Positions 25,062 through 33,851 of a DNA stretch of 64,000 nt are shown here, piece by piece. Under the pieces are notes generated by a model. That model did no database searches, was not told where the DNA came from, and worked only from the letters and a program-made list of their open reading frames with translations. The stretch comes from Bacteroidota bacterium (GTDB lineage Bacteria > Bacteroidota > Bacteroidia > Flavobacteriales > Flavobacteriaceae), in contig CANFJB010000011.1 of NCBI GenBank assembly GCA_947447375.1, positions 25,677-89,676 of the forward strand, read 5' to 3'. The position numbers and the translations under genes were made by a program. The first letter of the stretch is position 1; each line of letters starts with the position of its first letter.

Positions 25062-26414
25062 TTATTTTTTATCTTTTCGTTTCTTATCTCTAGTTTTAAG
25101 CATGTTACGATTAACTGAACCAGAAACTTTCTTTTTAGTTTTTGAAGGTCCTCCAAGATTCACTTTTTTATTCTTTTTAGCTTTCTCATGAAAAGCTCCA
25201 TTTCCGTCTAATTTTGGTTTTTTAAGAAGGAATTTAATCGGTTGCTTGTCTTTTTCAGGTTCTATTAATTTGGTTGAAATCTCAACTTCTTCCGGAAATT
25301 CAATAACGTCAATTTCATGATTCATTAATATTTCAACTTCGGTAATTAAGTCGGCTTCGCGAGGTGTGATAAAGCTAATTGCTGTTCCAGTTGCATCCGC
25401 ACGACCCGTTCTACCAATTCTGTGCATGTACAGTTCGGGCATTTCAGGAGCCTCAAAATTGATTACGTGAGAAATATTGGAAATATCCAAACCTCTAGCC
25501 ATGATATCAGTTGTAATAATTCCTCTCAATTCTCCTTCTTGAAATGAAGCCATCGTACTTAAACGATAATTCTGAGATTTATTGGAGTGAATTACGCCAA
25601 ATTGCCCATCAAAATGTTCTTCAATACGCTCATGAAGCATATCCGAAATCTTTTTATTGTTTACAAACACCAATATTCTTTCCATCGATTCATCGCTTTC
25701 CAGCAAATGAATTAACAGGTTAACTTTGGTATTAAAATTAGGTACATTATAAATGAATTGTTGGATATTTTCTAACGGTGTTCCGGATGGAGCAAGGGTA
25801 ACTTCTTCAGGGAAATCAAAGAAATCATTTAAAATGGCATCGACTTCATCAGTCATTGTTGCTGAAAAAAGGATGTTTTGACGTTTGTTTCTCGTCATCA
25901 TCGCTAAAATGGAAGTTAGCTGTACTCGGAATCCTAAGTTTAGCATTTCATCAAATTCATCGATAACTAGTTTCTGAGTATCATCAAAACGAATAACACT
26001 ATCCAAAGCCAAATCCATTACACGACCTGGTGTTCCTACTAATATATCGATTCCTTCATAGACCGCTTTCTTTTGGGTGTTAATGTTTACCCCTCCAAAA
26101 ATTCCTAATGTTCGAACCGACATGTATTTGGTTAACTTTTCCACTTCTTCAACCACTTGCACCACCAATTCACGTGTTGGAACTAGAATTACAATTTTAG
26201 GAGTATCGGTTGGGGTGAATTTATATAACTTCAATAATGGAAGTAAATAGGCAAATGTTTTTCCAGTTCCCGTTTGTGCAATTCCCATCATGTCGCGACC
26301 TGACATAATCACAGAAAATGATTTTTCCTGGATTGGAGTAGGCGTTACGAATCCTAAATCATCAATTGCTTTTTGAACTGATTTAGGAAGATTGAATTGC
26401 TCGAAAGTAGTCAT
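25062..26414 (-). CDS. DEAD-box-family RNA helicase with a DEFD motif
   Basis: A 450-residue superfamily 2 helicase. Q-motif and motif I (AQTGTGKT, about 46-53), Ia (PTRELV), motif III (SATMT), motif VI (HRIGRTGRA) and a Lys-rich tail (residues about 405-450) are all present. Motif II reads VIDEFDEM (DEFD at 152-155) in place of DEAD. The first two acidic residues, which coordinate magnesium and activate water, are kept. The role is likely RNA unwinding in ribosome assembly or mRNA turnover. Adjacent genes give no added clue. Confidence 0.93.
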   Translation of the reverse strand: MTTFEQFNLPKSVQKAIDDLGFVTPTPIQEKSFSVIMSGRDMMGIAQTGTGKTFAYLLPLLKLYKFTPTDTPKIVILVPTRELVVQVVEEVEKLTKYMSVRTLGIFGGVNINTQKKAVYEGIDILVGTPGRVMDLALDSVIRFDDTQKLVIDEFDEMLNLGFRVQLTSILAMMTRNKRQNILFSATMTDEVDAILNDFFDFPEEVTLAPSGTPLENIQQFIYNVPNFNTKVNLLIHLLESDESMERILVFVNNKKISDMLHERIEEHFDGQFGVIHSNKSQNYRLSTMASFQEGELRGIITTDIMARGLDISNISHVINFEAPEMPELYMHRIGRTGRADATGTAISFITPREADLITEVEILMNHEIDVIEFPEEVEISTKLIEPEKDKQPIKFLLKKPKLDGNGAFHEKAKKNKKVNLGGPSKTKKKVSGSVNRNMLKTRDKKRKDKK

Positions 26415-26431
26415 AAAATGTAAATTTGGTG

Positions 26432-26439
26432 CAAATATA
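26432..26439 (-). promoter_or_regulatory. Bacteroidota -7 element for the DEFD helicase gene
   Basis: Minus-strand TATATTTG matches TAnnTTTG and ends 18 bases upstream of the start codon. Confidence 0.55.
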
Positions 26440-26468
26440 CGTTTTTTAGACCGCTAATAGCACTTTTA

Positions 26469-27734
26469 CTATTCTGAAAATTGGATATATAGCAAAGCAA
26501 TGGCTGCAATCGACATAATTATTAAGGCCGAAAAACCCAGAAAATTAGACAGCTTGCCATTTACATTAGTGCCCATAATTTTCTTATTATTTGAAATATG
26601 CAGGATGATTGCAATTAAGACTGGAGCAGTTAATCCGTAGAGAATTGCAGTGTAAATTAGAGATTGAATTGGGCTTATGCCAATATAATTCATTGACAAA
26701 CCTAAAATTAAGGAAATGGCAATAATTACATAAAACCCTTTGGCTTCATGGAATTTTTTATCTAGACCTTGTTCCCAGCCAAAAGTTTCAGAGAAAATAT
26801 AGGAAATAGAACCGCTTAAAACAGGAATTGCAATTAAACCAGTTCCAATTACACCAATCGCAAAAAGTAAGTAGGCTAAATTTCCTGCTATTGGTTTCAA
26901 AGCCATTGCTGCTTGTTCGACGGTATCAATTTGATGAATACCACTATTATATAATACAGTTCCGGTTGTTAAAATGATAAAATACATTACAAAACCTGAA
27001 ACGGTCATTCCAAAATCAACATCCTGATTAATTTCATGAATGATTTTTTTATTGACCATTATGTGCTTTCTATTTTTCATTTCCTCAACTTCCACTGAAG
27101 CTTGCCAAAAGAACAAATAAGGAGAAATGGTTGTTCCTAAAATCCCCACAATTATTGCTATGAAGTTTTTATCAAATTTAATTGTAGGAATAAAAGTTGC
27201 TTTAGCAATAGCTACAAAATCCTGTTTGTATAAAAAAGGAACAATAAAATAGACAAGCATAACGATGCATAAATATTTTAAAACGGAAGCTATTTTTTGA
27301 TAAGGCAAATAGATAATTAATCCTAGGAGAATTATGGTGAATACAACACTAAAATAATTGGCTTCAATATTTGGAAAAAGAAGGTTTCCCACAGCGCCCA
27401 TACCTGCGATATCAGCACCGATATTCATTATTATAGCTGGAAAACTAAACAATAACATTAAATACAAAATGGGTCTGGGATAGTGTTTTTTTAATGTTCC
27501 GGTTAAACCTTGAGAAGTTACAAGACCAATTCTAGCACACATTTGTTGGATTGCGGCCATTAACGGAAAAGCGATTATTGCGGTCCATAATGTTGACAGT
27601 CCAAAGGCAGCACCAGCTTGAGAATAAGTTGCAATTCCTGAAGGATCATCATCACTTGCTCCAGTTACCAATCCAGGGCCAATTTTTTTCCAATTATTGG
27701 TGAGCTTTGATAGCATTGATTTCTTTTGAGTCAT
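26469..27734 (-). CDS. Nramp-related metal transporter with altered metal motifs
   Basis: About 421 residues from MTQKKSMLSK at 27734 (an upstream Met at 27770 is possible). Eleven or so transmembrane helices with Nramp architecture: the helix-1 region reads GASDDDPSG (residues 26-33) where canonical Mn/Fe transporters have DPGN, and the helix-6 region reads TTISPYLFFWQAS (201-213) where they have a MPH motif. Both changes fall at the metal site, so the substrate may not be manganese or iron; Nramp-related magnesium transporters show changes at the same positions. Substrate is therefore left open. No metal-regulator site was identified upstream. Confidence 0.85.
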   Translation of the reverse strand: MTQKKSMLSKLTNNWKKIGPGLVTGASDDDPSGIATYSQAGAAFGLSTLWTAIIAFPLMAAIQQMCARIGLVTSQGLTGTLKKHYPRPILYLMLLFSFPAIIMNIGADIAGMGAVGNLLFPNIEANYFSVVFTIILLGLIIYLPYQKIASVLKYLCIVMLVYFIVPFLYKQDFVAIAKATFIPTIKFDKNFIAIIVGILGTTISPYLFFWQASVEVEEMKNRKHIMVNKKIIHEINQDVDFGMTVSGFVMYFIILTTGTVLYNSGIHQIDTVEQAAMALKPIAGNLAYLLFAIGVIGTGLIAIPVLSGSISYIFSETFGWEQGLDKKFHEAKGFYVIIAISLILGLSMNYIGISPIQSLIYTAILYGLTAPVLIAIILHISNNKKIMGTNVNGKLSNFLGFSALIIMSIAAIALLYIQFSE

Positions 27735-27857
27735 ATTAAAATAATTTTGAATGTTATCCAACTTTATCAAAGATACGAAACAATTTGAGGATGTTGAAAG
27801 TTTTATTCAATCGGTGTTTGTTAAATTTATCCGAAACTTATTCAACATATTAATATT

Positions 27858-28730
27858 CTATTGCCCAATTTTTTTTCTTAATCCAAAAAGGTAGAATGAG
27901 AAAATTGAAAATAAAAACCCAATAAGGATAATAATATAGTTCATTGGTTTTTCAATTGTAAGTGACATTCTGATTAAAATGGTTGTTATAATAAAGCTGG
28001 CATTTCTAAAAATGGTAAAAAACGAGAAATGATAGGTAAATGAAATAATCAATAATAATACATCTACAAAAATCATAATAGAGAAAAAATCGGAATAGAA
28101 AACAGCGTTTGAATTGGGATAATTTTTACCAATTTGTAAAGCAATTATCATGTCAGAACCCCAATTGTAAAAACTACTAATGCTTAACAATAATAAAATT
28201 ACGATCATCCCCAAGGAGACCATTTTTTTAATGTTTATAAAATTATTAAGCTGATTAACAACTTCTGCTTTTCCATTATTTTGATATATTTTATAGTATA
28301 AAATGGTCAAACTAAGCATTACTAATGCAGCGCAGAGATCGTACATCAAACTTATAAAATCGGGATTATAAATGTTAATCGAGTTTTTTAAATCAAGTTC
28401 TGCAATATCGTGAAAGAAACTCCGAAGCGTGATTAACGTAATTACTTCAAATTGTTTTCCTACGAATTCAGAAATCGATTTTGGAATAATTATAACTAAT
28501 AGAAAAACTTCATAAAGCAAAATGAAACTAAACGGGGTGTAAATAGCTTTAAGGTAACTGTGCTGAAAATTTCGGAAAAATAAAAAATTGTTACCTAAAA
28601 ATATTAGAGCTAGATGCAGTAAAAAAGAAAAAACAGCTACACGAAGAATAACTAATTCTATTTTACGTATGTTCTTTGAACTGAAATAAGTGTCGAAGTA
28701 ATTGCCTAAAATAACTATAATATTATTCAT
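27858..28730 (-). CDS. Multi-pass membrane protein of unknown function
   Basis: A 290-residue protein with about seven or eight hydrophobic helices (residues about 30-48, 66-86, 130-150, 170-190, 212-235, 240-255, 262-282). The N-terminus has an aromatic and charged segment (NYFDTYFSSKNIRKIE). Leucine/isoleucine/phenylalanine-rich loops are short. I recognise no family and see no catalytic motif. It has its own promoter and lies between lpdA and the Nramp-like gene on the same strand. Confidence 0.7.
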   Translation of the reverse strand: MNNIIVILGNYFDTYFSSKNIRKIELVILRVAVFSFLLHLALIFLGNNFLFFRNFQHSYLKAIYTPFSFILLYEVFLLVIIIPKSISEFVGKQFEVITLITLRSFFHDIAELDLKNSINIYNPDFISLMYDLCAALVMLSLTILYYKIYQNNGKAEVVNQLNNFINIKKMVSLGMIVILLLLSISSFYNWGSDMIIALQIGKNYPNSNAVFYSDFFSIMIFVDVLLLIISFTYHFSFFTIFRNASFIITTILIRMSLTIEKPMNYIIILIGFLFSIFSFYLFGLRKKIGQ

Positions 28731-28807
28731 AAATTCTAAGAGTTTAATGATTTATAACTTTTTGAATTTGTGGCGCTTAAACTAATTTTTTGGGATTATT
28801 TTATTCA

Positions 28808-28840
28808 CAAATGTATATTATTTATTTTGATTCTATTCAA
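28808..28840 (-). promoter_or_regulatory. Bacteroidota promoter for the unknown membrane protein
   Basis: Minus strand: TTG at 28840-28838, 22-base spacer, TACATTTG at 28815-28808. It lies just downstream of the lpdA terminator and about 78 bases from the start codon. Confidence 0.5.
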
Positions 28841-28858
28841 TAAAAAATAAATAAAAAA

Positions 28859-28886
28859 AATCCGTTTTGAGTTCACAAAACGGATT
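28859..28886 (-). terminator. Terminator of lpdA
   Basis: Stem AATCCGTTTTG / CAAAACGGATT with 6-base loop; the A-run at its left gives a U-run on the minus strand. Confidence 0.93.
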
Positions 28887-28907
28887 GATATACTTCTTAG
28901 TTATTTT

Positions 28908-30296
28908 TTACAAGTGAATTACTTCACCATAAGCGTCAGCAACAGCTTCCATAACCGCCTCACTCATTGTTGGGTGTGGGTGAATCGCTTTTAGAATTTC
29001 ATGACCAGTAGTTTCTAATTTTCTAGCTACAACTGCTTCGGCAATCATGTCTGTAACACCAGCTCCAATCATATGGCAACCCAACCATTCTCCATATTTC
29101 GCATCGAATATTACTTTTACAAATCCGTCAGGAGTTCCTGAAGCTTTTGCTTTTCCTGAAGCAGTGAAAGGGAATTTTCCGATTTTTAAATCGTAACCTT
29201 TTTCTTTAGCTTGTTTTTCAGTCAATCCTACTGATGCAATTTCTGGAGTTGCATACGTACAACCTGGTATATTTCCATAATCGATAGGATCTACGTGCAA
29301 TCCTGCGATTTTTTCTACACAAGTGATTCCTTCAGCAGAAGCAACGTGTGCCAATGCTGGTCCCGGAACTACATCCCCGATAGCATAATACCCTGGAATG
29401 TTAGTTTGGTAGAAATCATTTACAATAATTTTATCTCTATCAGTGGCAATCCCCACTTCTTCTAATCCAATATTTTCAAGGTTGGTTTTAATTCCAACAG
29501 CCGAAAGTAAAATATCAGCTTCTAGAATTTCTTCACCTTTTGCTGTTTTTACATAGGCTTTTACACCAGCTCCAGAAGTATCAATCTTTTCTACAGAAGA
29601 GTTAGTCATAATAGTAACTCCAGCTTTTTTCATTGATCGTTCCATTTGTTTAGAAATGTCTTCGTCTTCTAAAGGAACAATATTTGGTAGGAATTCAACG
29701 ATAGTTACATCGGTTCCCATTGCGTTATAAAAGTGTGCAAATTCTACTCCAATAGCGCCAGAACCTACTACAATCATTGATTTTGGTTGTGTTGCTAAAG
29801 TCATTGCTAGTCGGTATCCAATTACTTTTACACCATCTTGTGGCAAGTTTGGCAATTCACGTGAACGAGCACCAGTTGCAATAATAATATGATCGGCATC
29901 GTAATCAGTAACTTTACCATCAGCAGCGGTAACAGCAACTTTTTTTCCAGGTTTCATTTTACCAAAACCATCAATTACATCAATTTTATTTTTTTTCATT
30001 AGGAATTGAACACCTTTGCTCATTCCGTCAGCAATTCCTCGGCTACGACCTACAACTGCTGTAAAATCTTTATCAAATGAAGAAACCGACAAACCGTAAT
30101 CAGAAGCGTGTTTAAGATAATCAAAAACTTGTGCCGATTTTAGTAATGCTTTTGTTGGAATACATCCCCAATTCAAGCAAACTCCACCTAAGTTTTCTTT
30201 TTCGATAACGGCAACTTTAAAACCCAATTGTGAGGCTCTAATTGCTGTTACATATCCTCCAGGTCCACTTCCTAAAACTATTACATCGTATTTCAT
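28908..30296 (-). CDS. lpdA: Dihydrolipoyl dehydrogenase (E3)
   Basis: A 462-residue FAD disulfide oxidoreductase that reoxidises lipoamide in 2-oxoacid dehydrogenase complexes. Visible: FAD motif GSGPGGYVTAI at the N-terminus, redox disulfide in GGVCLNWGCIPTKAL (about residues 38-52), NAD motif VGSGAIGVEF, FAD motif YAIGDV and the C-terminal HPHPTMSEAVMEA bearing the active-site His-Glu. The dehydrogenase and acyltransferase partner genes are not in the window. It has its own promoter and terminator. Confidence 0.97.
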   Translation of the reverse strand: MKYDVIVLGSGPGGYVTAIRASQLGFKVAVIEKENLGGVCLNWGCIPTKALLKSAQVFDYLKHASDYGLSVSSFDKDFTAVVGRSRGIADGMSKGVQFLMKKNKIDVIDGFGKMKPGKKVAVTAADGKVTDYDADHIIIATGARSRELPNLPQDGVKVIGYRLAMTLATQPKSMIVVGSGAIGVEFAHFYNAMGTDVTIVEFLPNIVPLEDEDISKQMERSMKKAGVTIMTNSSVEKIDTSGAGVKAYVKTAKGEEILEADILLSAVGIKTNLENIGLEEVGIATDRDKIIVNDFYQTNIPGYYAIGDVVPGPALAHVASAEGITCVEKIAGLHVDPIDYGNIPGCTYATPEIASVGLTEKQAKEKGYDLKIGKFPFTASGKAKASGTPDGFVKVIFDAKYGEWLGCHMIGAGVTDMIAEAVVARKLETTGHEILKAIHPHPTMSEAVMEAVADAYGEVIHL

Positions 30297-30333
30297 TTTT
30301 CTAATTTATTTAATTATGGTAAAAAAGCTGTCG

Positions 30334-30341
30334 CAAATTTA
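30334..30341 (-). promoter_or_regulatory. Bacteroidota -7 element for lpdA
   Basis: Minus-strand TAAATTTG matches TAnnTTTG and lies about 38 bases upstream of the start codon. Confidence 0.55.
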
Positions 30342-30404
30342 TGAATTAATTTTTATTTGATAATAGGAAAACTACAATTAGTTGACCAATTTTATAATGT
30401 CAAT

Positions 30405-32159
30405 TTAAGAGTTTAAAATGAACTGAGAATCGTATAAATTTTTATAGAAACCGGAGGCTACATTTAATAATTCTTGATGCGTTCCTTGCTCCACAATGAG
30501 TCCTTTGTCCATTACTACAATTTTATCTGCATTTATGATTGTTGCCAAACGGTGCGCGATGATTATTGAAGTTCTCCCTTTAGTGATTTTTTCGGTAGCT
30601 TTTTGAATTAATTCTTCAGAATACATGTCGATGGATGAGGTAGCTTCGTCTAAAATTAATATACTTGGATTACTAACATAAGCTCGTAAAAATGCAATTA
30701 ATTGGCGTTGCCCCGACGATAACATTACGCCTCGCTCTTTTACATTGTAGTCGTAACCACCGGGCAAACTATTAATAAATTCGTGGACTCCGATTTTTTT
30801 GGCTGCAGCCAATACTTGCTCGCGAGTAATTTCAGGGTTGTTGAGCGTGATATTGTTTAATATCGTGTCGGCAAATAGGAAAACATCTTGCAAAACTACT
30901 GCAATTTGTTTTCTAAGGGAATCCAAAGTATAGTCGTGAATATTCTGGTTATCGATGTAAATGGTTCCGCTATTGATTTCGTAAAAACGATTTAGCAAAT
31001 TGATAATGGTCGTTTTTCCAGCTCCTGTTGCTCCAACAATGGCGATTGTTTGCCCGGGCTGAACACTTAAATTGATTCCTTTTATGACTTCTTCATTGTC
31101 AATATAACTGAACTTCACCTCTTTAAATTCGATTGCTCCTTTAAATGTTGGCGCTTCAATAGTTCCAATGTCTTGGATGTGTTCTTTAGTATCTAATATT
31201 TCAAAAACACGATTTGCTGAGATCATTCCCATTTGCATTTCGTTGAATTTATCGGCAATTTGTCGCAATGGATTAAATAACATTCCGATGTACATTGTGT
31301 AAGAAAAAATATCTCCAAAGGTAGTTGTCGTATCACCGTCTAATATCCTGAAACCACCATAAAGAACGATAAATCCTAAAGTTAAAGAAGAAATAATATC
31401 GGCAATTGGGAAAAAAATCGAGTTGTAAAGAATGGTTTTTACCCAAGCATTTTTATGTTTGTTATTAATTTCTTTAAATTTTTCATATTCAATATTTTCT
31501 CTATTGAAAAGTTGAACGATTTTCATTCCTGTAACACGCTCTTGCACAAACGTATTAAGGTTGGCTATTTGATTTCTTACTTCTTCAAATGTAACTTGCA
31601 TTTTGCGTTGGAAAATTCGAGTTACAAATACCAAAATTGGCATTGCAATGAATACAATAATTGTAAGTTTCCAATTTTCTTTTAGCATGAAAAATAGAAT
31701 CACAATCATTTTTAATAAGTCACTTGCAATCATAAATAGCCCTTGACTGAAAATTTTCGCAATGGATTCCATATCGGAAACCGACCTAGTAATTAATTGA
31801 CCAACGGGAGCGGTATCGTAATATTTCATTTTGAAACTCAACATGTGTTTGAAGAGTTTTACACGAACGTCCTTTACAATATCTTGTCCAAGCCAATTCG
31901 CCCAGTAAACAAAGAAGAAATTGGAAAGTACTTCAAGAATAAGTACGATTCCCATTAATGTTACGTACCATAAAAGACCAACCTGATCGTGTGTTTTTAT
32001 GTAATCATCGACGGTTAATTTTAATAAATAAGGTCGTAAGGCAGCAAAAACTGACAAGAATATTGCAAATAAAATCACGCTATTAAATCTCCATTTATAG
32101 GGTTTAGCGTATTTTAATATCCTTTTAAAAACAATGGTATCGAATGCTTTTGCTTTCAT
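30405..32159 (-). CDS. ABC exporter half-transporter with canonical ATPase (MdlB-like)
   Basis: A 584-residue half-transporter: six-helix transmembrane domain (about 1-320), then ATPase with Walker A GATGAGKT, signature LSSGQRQ, Walker B ILILDEATSSID with catalytic Glu, and switch His in IIAHRLATI. All catalytic residues are intact, unlike the exporter at 891-2651, which has Asp and Asn at the last two positions. The two could form an asymmetric heterodimer, although they are 28 kb apart. Substrate unknown. truA is upstream with a 43-base gap and may be cotranscribed. Confidence 0.93.
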   Translation of the reverse strand: MKAKAFDTIVFKRILKYAKPYKWRFNSVILFAIFLSVFAALRPYLLKLTVDDYIKTHDQVGLLWYVTLMGIVLILEVLSNFFFVYWANWLGQDIVKDVRVKLFKHMLSFKMKYYDTAPVGQLITRSVSDMESIAKIFSQGLFMIASDLLKMIVILFFMLKENWKLTIIVFIAMPILVFVTRIFQRKMQVTFEEVRNQIANLNTFVQERVTGMKIVQLFNRENIEYEKFKEINNKHKNAWVKTILYNSIFFPIADIISSLTLGFIVLYGGFRILDGDTTTTFGDIFSYTMYIGMLFNPLRQIADKFNEMQMGMISANRVFEILDTKEHIQDIGTIEAPTFKGAIEFKEVKFSYIDNEEVIKGINLSVQPGQTIAIVGATGAGKTTIINLLNRFYEINSGTIYIDNQNIHDYTLDSLRKQIAVVLQDVFLFADTILNNITLNNPEITREQVLAAAKKIGVHEFINSLPGGYDYNVKERGVMLSSGQRQLIAFLRAYVSNPSILILDEATSSIDMYSEELIQKATEKITKGRTSIIIAHRLATIINADKIVVMDKGLIVEQGTHQELLNVASGFYKNLYDSQFILNS

Positions 32160-32202
32160 ATTATTTTGATAGTGTAACTTCTATTAGTTGATTAAAAAGC
32201 AT

Positions 32203-32937
32203 TTATAAATAGTCATAATCTATTTTAGTTAGAAACAATCCCTGTGCAGGAACTGAAAATCCAGCTTCATTTCTATTTTTATTTTCAATAATGGAATTGA
32301 AATCGGAAAGGGTGATTTTATGCAAACCAACATTCACGAGAGTTCCCACTATTGCACGGACCATATTTCGTAAAAAACGATCGGCAGAAATGGTAAAAAT
32401 CAATTGGTTGTTTTCTTTTGTCCAATAAGCTTGAGAAATAGTACAATTGAAAGTATTGACGTCGGTATTTACTTTTGAAAAACATTGAAAATCGGTGTGA
32501 TTTAATAATATTTTCGCCGCTAGATTCATTAATTCCACATCTAGATTTTGATGGTAATACCAACTTTCTTCTTGAGAGAAAACATCTTTTACAGAAGTTA
32601 TATAATAATTGTAAGTTCTTTTTTTGGCATCGAAACGAGCGTGTGCATCGTCATGAACAGGAATTATATCGTAAATCACAATGTCTTTTGGAAGATAGGA
32701 ATTGAGTTTGTGAAGTACAGAATCGATTTCAAGAGTAGGAATGTAGTCAAAATGAGCGAACATTTCTTTGGCATGAACTCCAGTGTCGGTTCTTCCTGCA
32801 CCCATGATATTTATTTCTTCATTTAGTATTACGGAAAGTGCCTTATTCAAAGTTTCTTGTACAGAAGATGCGTTGGGTTGAACTTGCCAACCGTGGTAAT
32901 TTGTTCCGTTGTATGCTAATTTTATGAAATATCTCAA
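32203..32937 (-). CDS. truA: tRNA pseudouridine synthase A
   Basis: A 244-residue TruA, which makes pseudouridine at tRNA positions 38-40. N-terminal RYFIKLAYNGTNYHGWQ, catalytic Asp in GAGRTDTGVHA (near residue 52), KKRTYNYYI and FLRNMVRAIVGTL are all present. Length is normal. A TATCTTTA element at 32964-32957 on the minus strand, with TTG 16 bases further up, may be its promoter. Confidence 0.96.
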   Translation of the reverse strand: MRYFIKLAYNGTNYHGWQVQPNASSVQETLNKALSVILNEEINIMGAGRTDTGVHAKEMFAHFDYIPTLEIDSVLHKLNSYLPKDIVIYDIIPVHDDAHARFDAKKRTYNYYITSVKDVFSQEESWYYHQNLDVELMNLAAKILLNHTDFQCFSKVNTDVNTFNCTISQAYWTKENNQLIFTISADRFLRNMVRAIVGTLVNVGLHKITLSDFNSIIENKNRNEAGFSVPAQGLFLTKIDYDYL

Positions 32938-33060
32938 GAGACTTATTTTGAAGTGGTAAAGATACTTATTAATTTTTTCGCAACGAAATTGAAGTCGATC
33001 AAAGTTGTTTTAATTATGATTTTTTATTTGGACTTGGAATGTTTAAATTTACCTCAAAAT

Positions 33061-33131
33061 CCTAGCCCAGATTGAAGTGAAAATCCTGCGCTTTTTAGCG
33101 CAGATTGCAACGGAAAGCTGGAAATAGCTCC
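33061..33131 (+). repeat. Dispersed flavobacterial intergenic repeat, copy 1
   Basis: Begins CCTAGCCCAGATTGAAGTG, continues GAAAATCC, then a hairpin TGCGCT / AGCGCA (about 33087-33102), then GATTGCAACGGAAAGC and ends GGAAATAGCTCC. The same ends occur inverted at 59877-59964 around a hairpin of different sequence. The element sits in the noncoding gap before a phosphoesterase gene; no ORF or transposase is inside. Confidence 0.8.
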
Positions 33132-33144
33132 AAAAAAAACAATT

Positions 33145-33639
33145 TTGAAAAAAATATTACTTCTTTCAGATACGCACAGTCATATAGATGATACGATTTT
33201 GAAATACGTTAATTTGGCGGATGAGGTTTGGCATGCGGGCGATATTGGGGATTTGGCAGTGACCGATTCTATTAAAAATTTGAAGCCTTTGCGTGCGGTT
33301 TTTGGCAATATTGATGATTATAAAGCGCGAATGGAATTTCCGTTGCATAACCGATTTATGTGTGAAGGAGTGGATGTTTGGATTACACATATTGGCGGTT
33401 ATCCAGGAAAATACAATCCGAATATTAGGACAGAAATGCAAAATAACCCTCCGAAATTATTCATTTGCGGGCATTCTCATATTTTGAAAGTGATGTTTGA
33501 TAAAAAGCACAATTTGTTGCATATGAATCCTGGAGCTGCTGGAATTAGTGGTTTTCACCAAATGCGAACGATGTTGCGATTTGAAATTGAGGGAGAGAAA
33601 ATTGCAAATTTGGAAATTGTGGAGTTAGGGAAGAGGTAA
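33145..33639 (+). CDS. YfcE/MJ0936-type metallophosphoesterase
   Basis: A 164-residue calcineurin-fold phosphodiesterase with all metal motifs: LLSDTHSHIDD, HAGDIGD, GNIDD, ITHIGG and GHSH (with the final GxH pair). The family hydrolyses small phosphodiester substrates in the cytosol; physiological substrate unknown. The start is TTG at 33145, giving the usual N-terminus. The intergenic repeat ends 13 bases upstream, so its ribosome site lies next to the repeat end. Confidence 0.92.
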   Translation: MKKILLLSDTHSHIDDTILKYVNLADEVWHAGDIGDLAVTDSIKNLKPLRAVFGNIDDYKARMEFPLHNRFMCEGVDVWITHIGGYPGKYNPNIRTEMQNNPPKLFICGHSHILKVMFDKKHNLLHMNPGAAGISGFHQMRTMLRFEIEGEKIANLEIVELGKR

Positions 33640-33733
33640 GAAAAGATAATAGACGAGGAGATGATAGACTGGAAGAGATAAGAAAAGATAATAGATAATA
33701 GACGAGGAGATAATAGACAGGAAGAAGATAGAC
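33639..33733 (+). repeat. Purine-rich imperfect tandem repeat
   Basis: Two imperfect units of about 42 and 50 bases (33639-33680 and 33681-33730) starting AGAAAAGATAATAGA and containing GACGAGGAGAT-ATAGAC, with a third partial GAAGAAGATAGAC. Almost purely purine on the plus strand. It begins inside the stop codon of the phosphoesterase gene. Longer unit has an internal ATAGATA duplication. Confidence 0.75.
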
Positions 33734-33796
33734 TTTTGTGTTTTTTGAGGTAAAAAAAAACAGATTTGCCTATTTTGGTTAAAATAATAACGAAAA

Positions 33797-33824
33797 AAAA
33801 CCCAAACTTACGTTCGGGTTTTTC
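33797..33824 (-). terminator. Terminator of the DUF4293 gene
   Basis: Imperfect stem AACCC..AACG / CGTTCGGGTT with A-run at left, giving a U-run on the minus strand. Confidence 0.75.
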
Positions 33825-33851
33825 TTCGCATTAATAAACAAGTTTATAGGT

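Noticed and set aside
33061..33131. CRISPR-like or attachment-site reading of the intergenic repeat
   Set aside because: Only two distant copies exist in the window, no spacers, no cas or integrase gene, and the copies are in opposite orientation.
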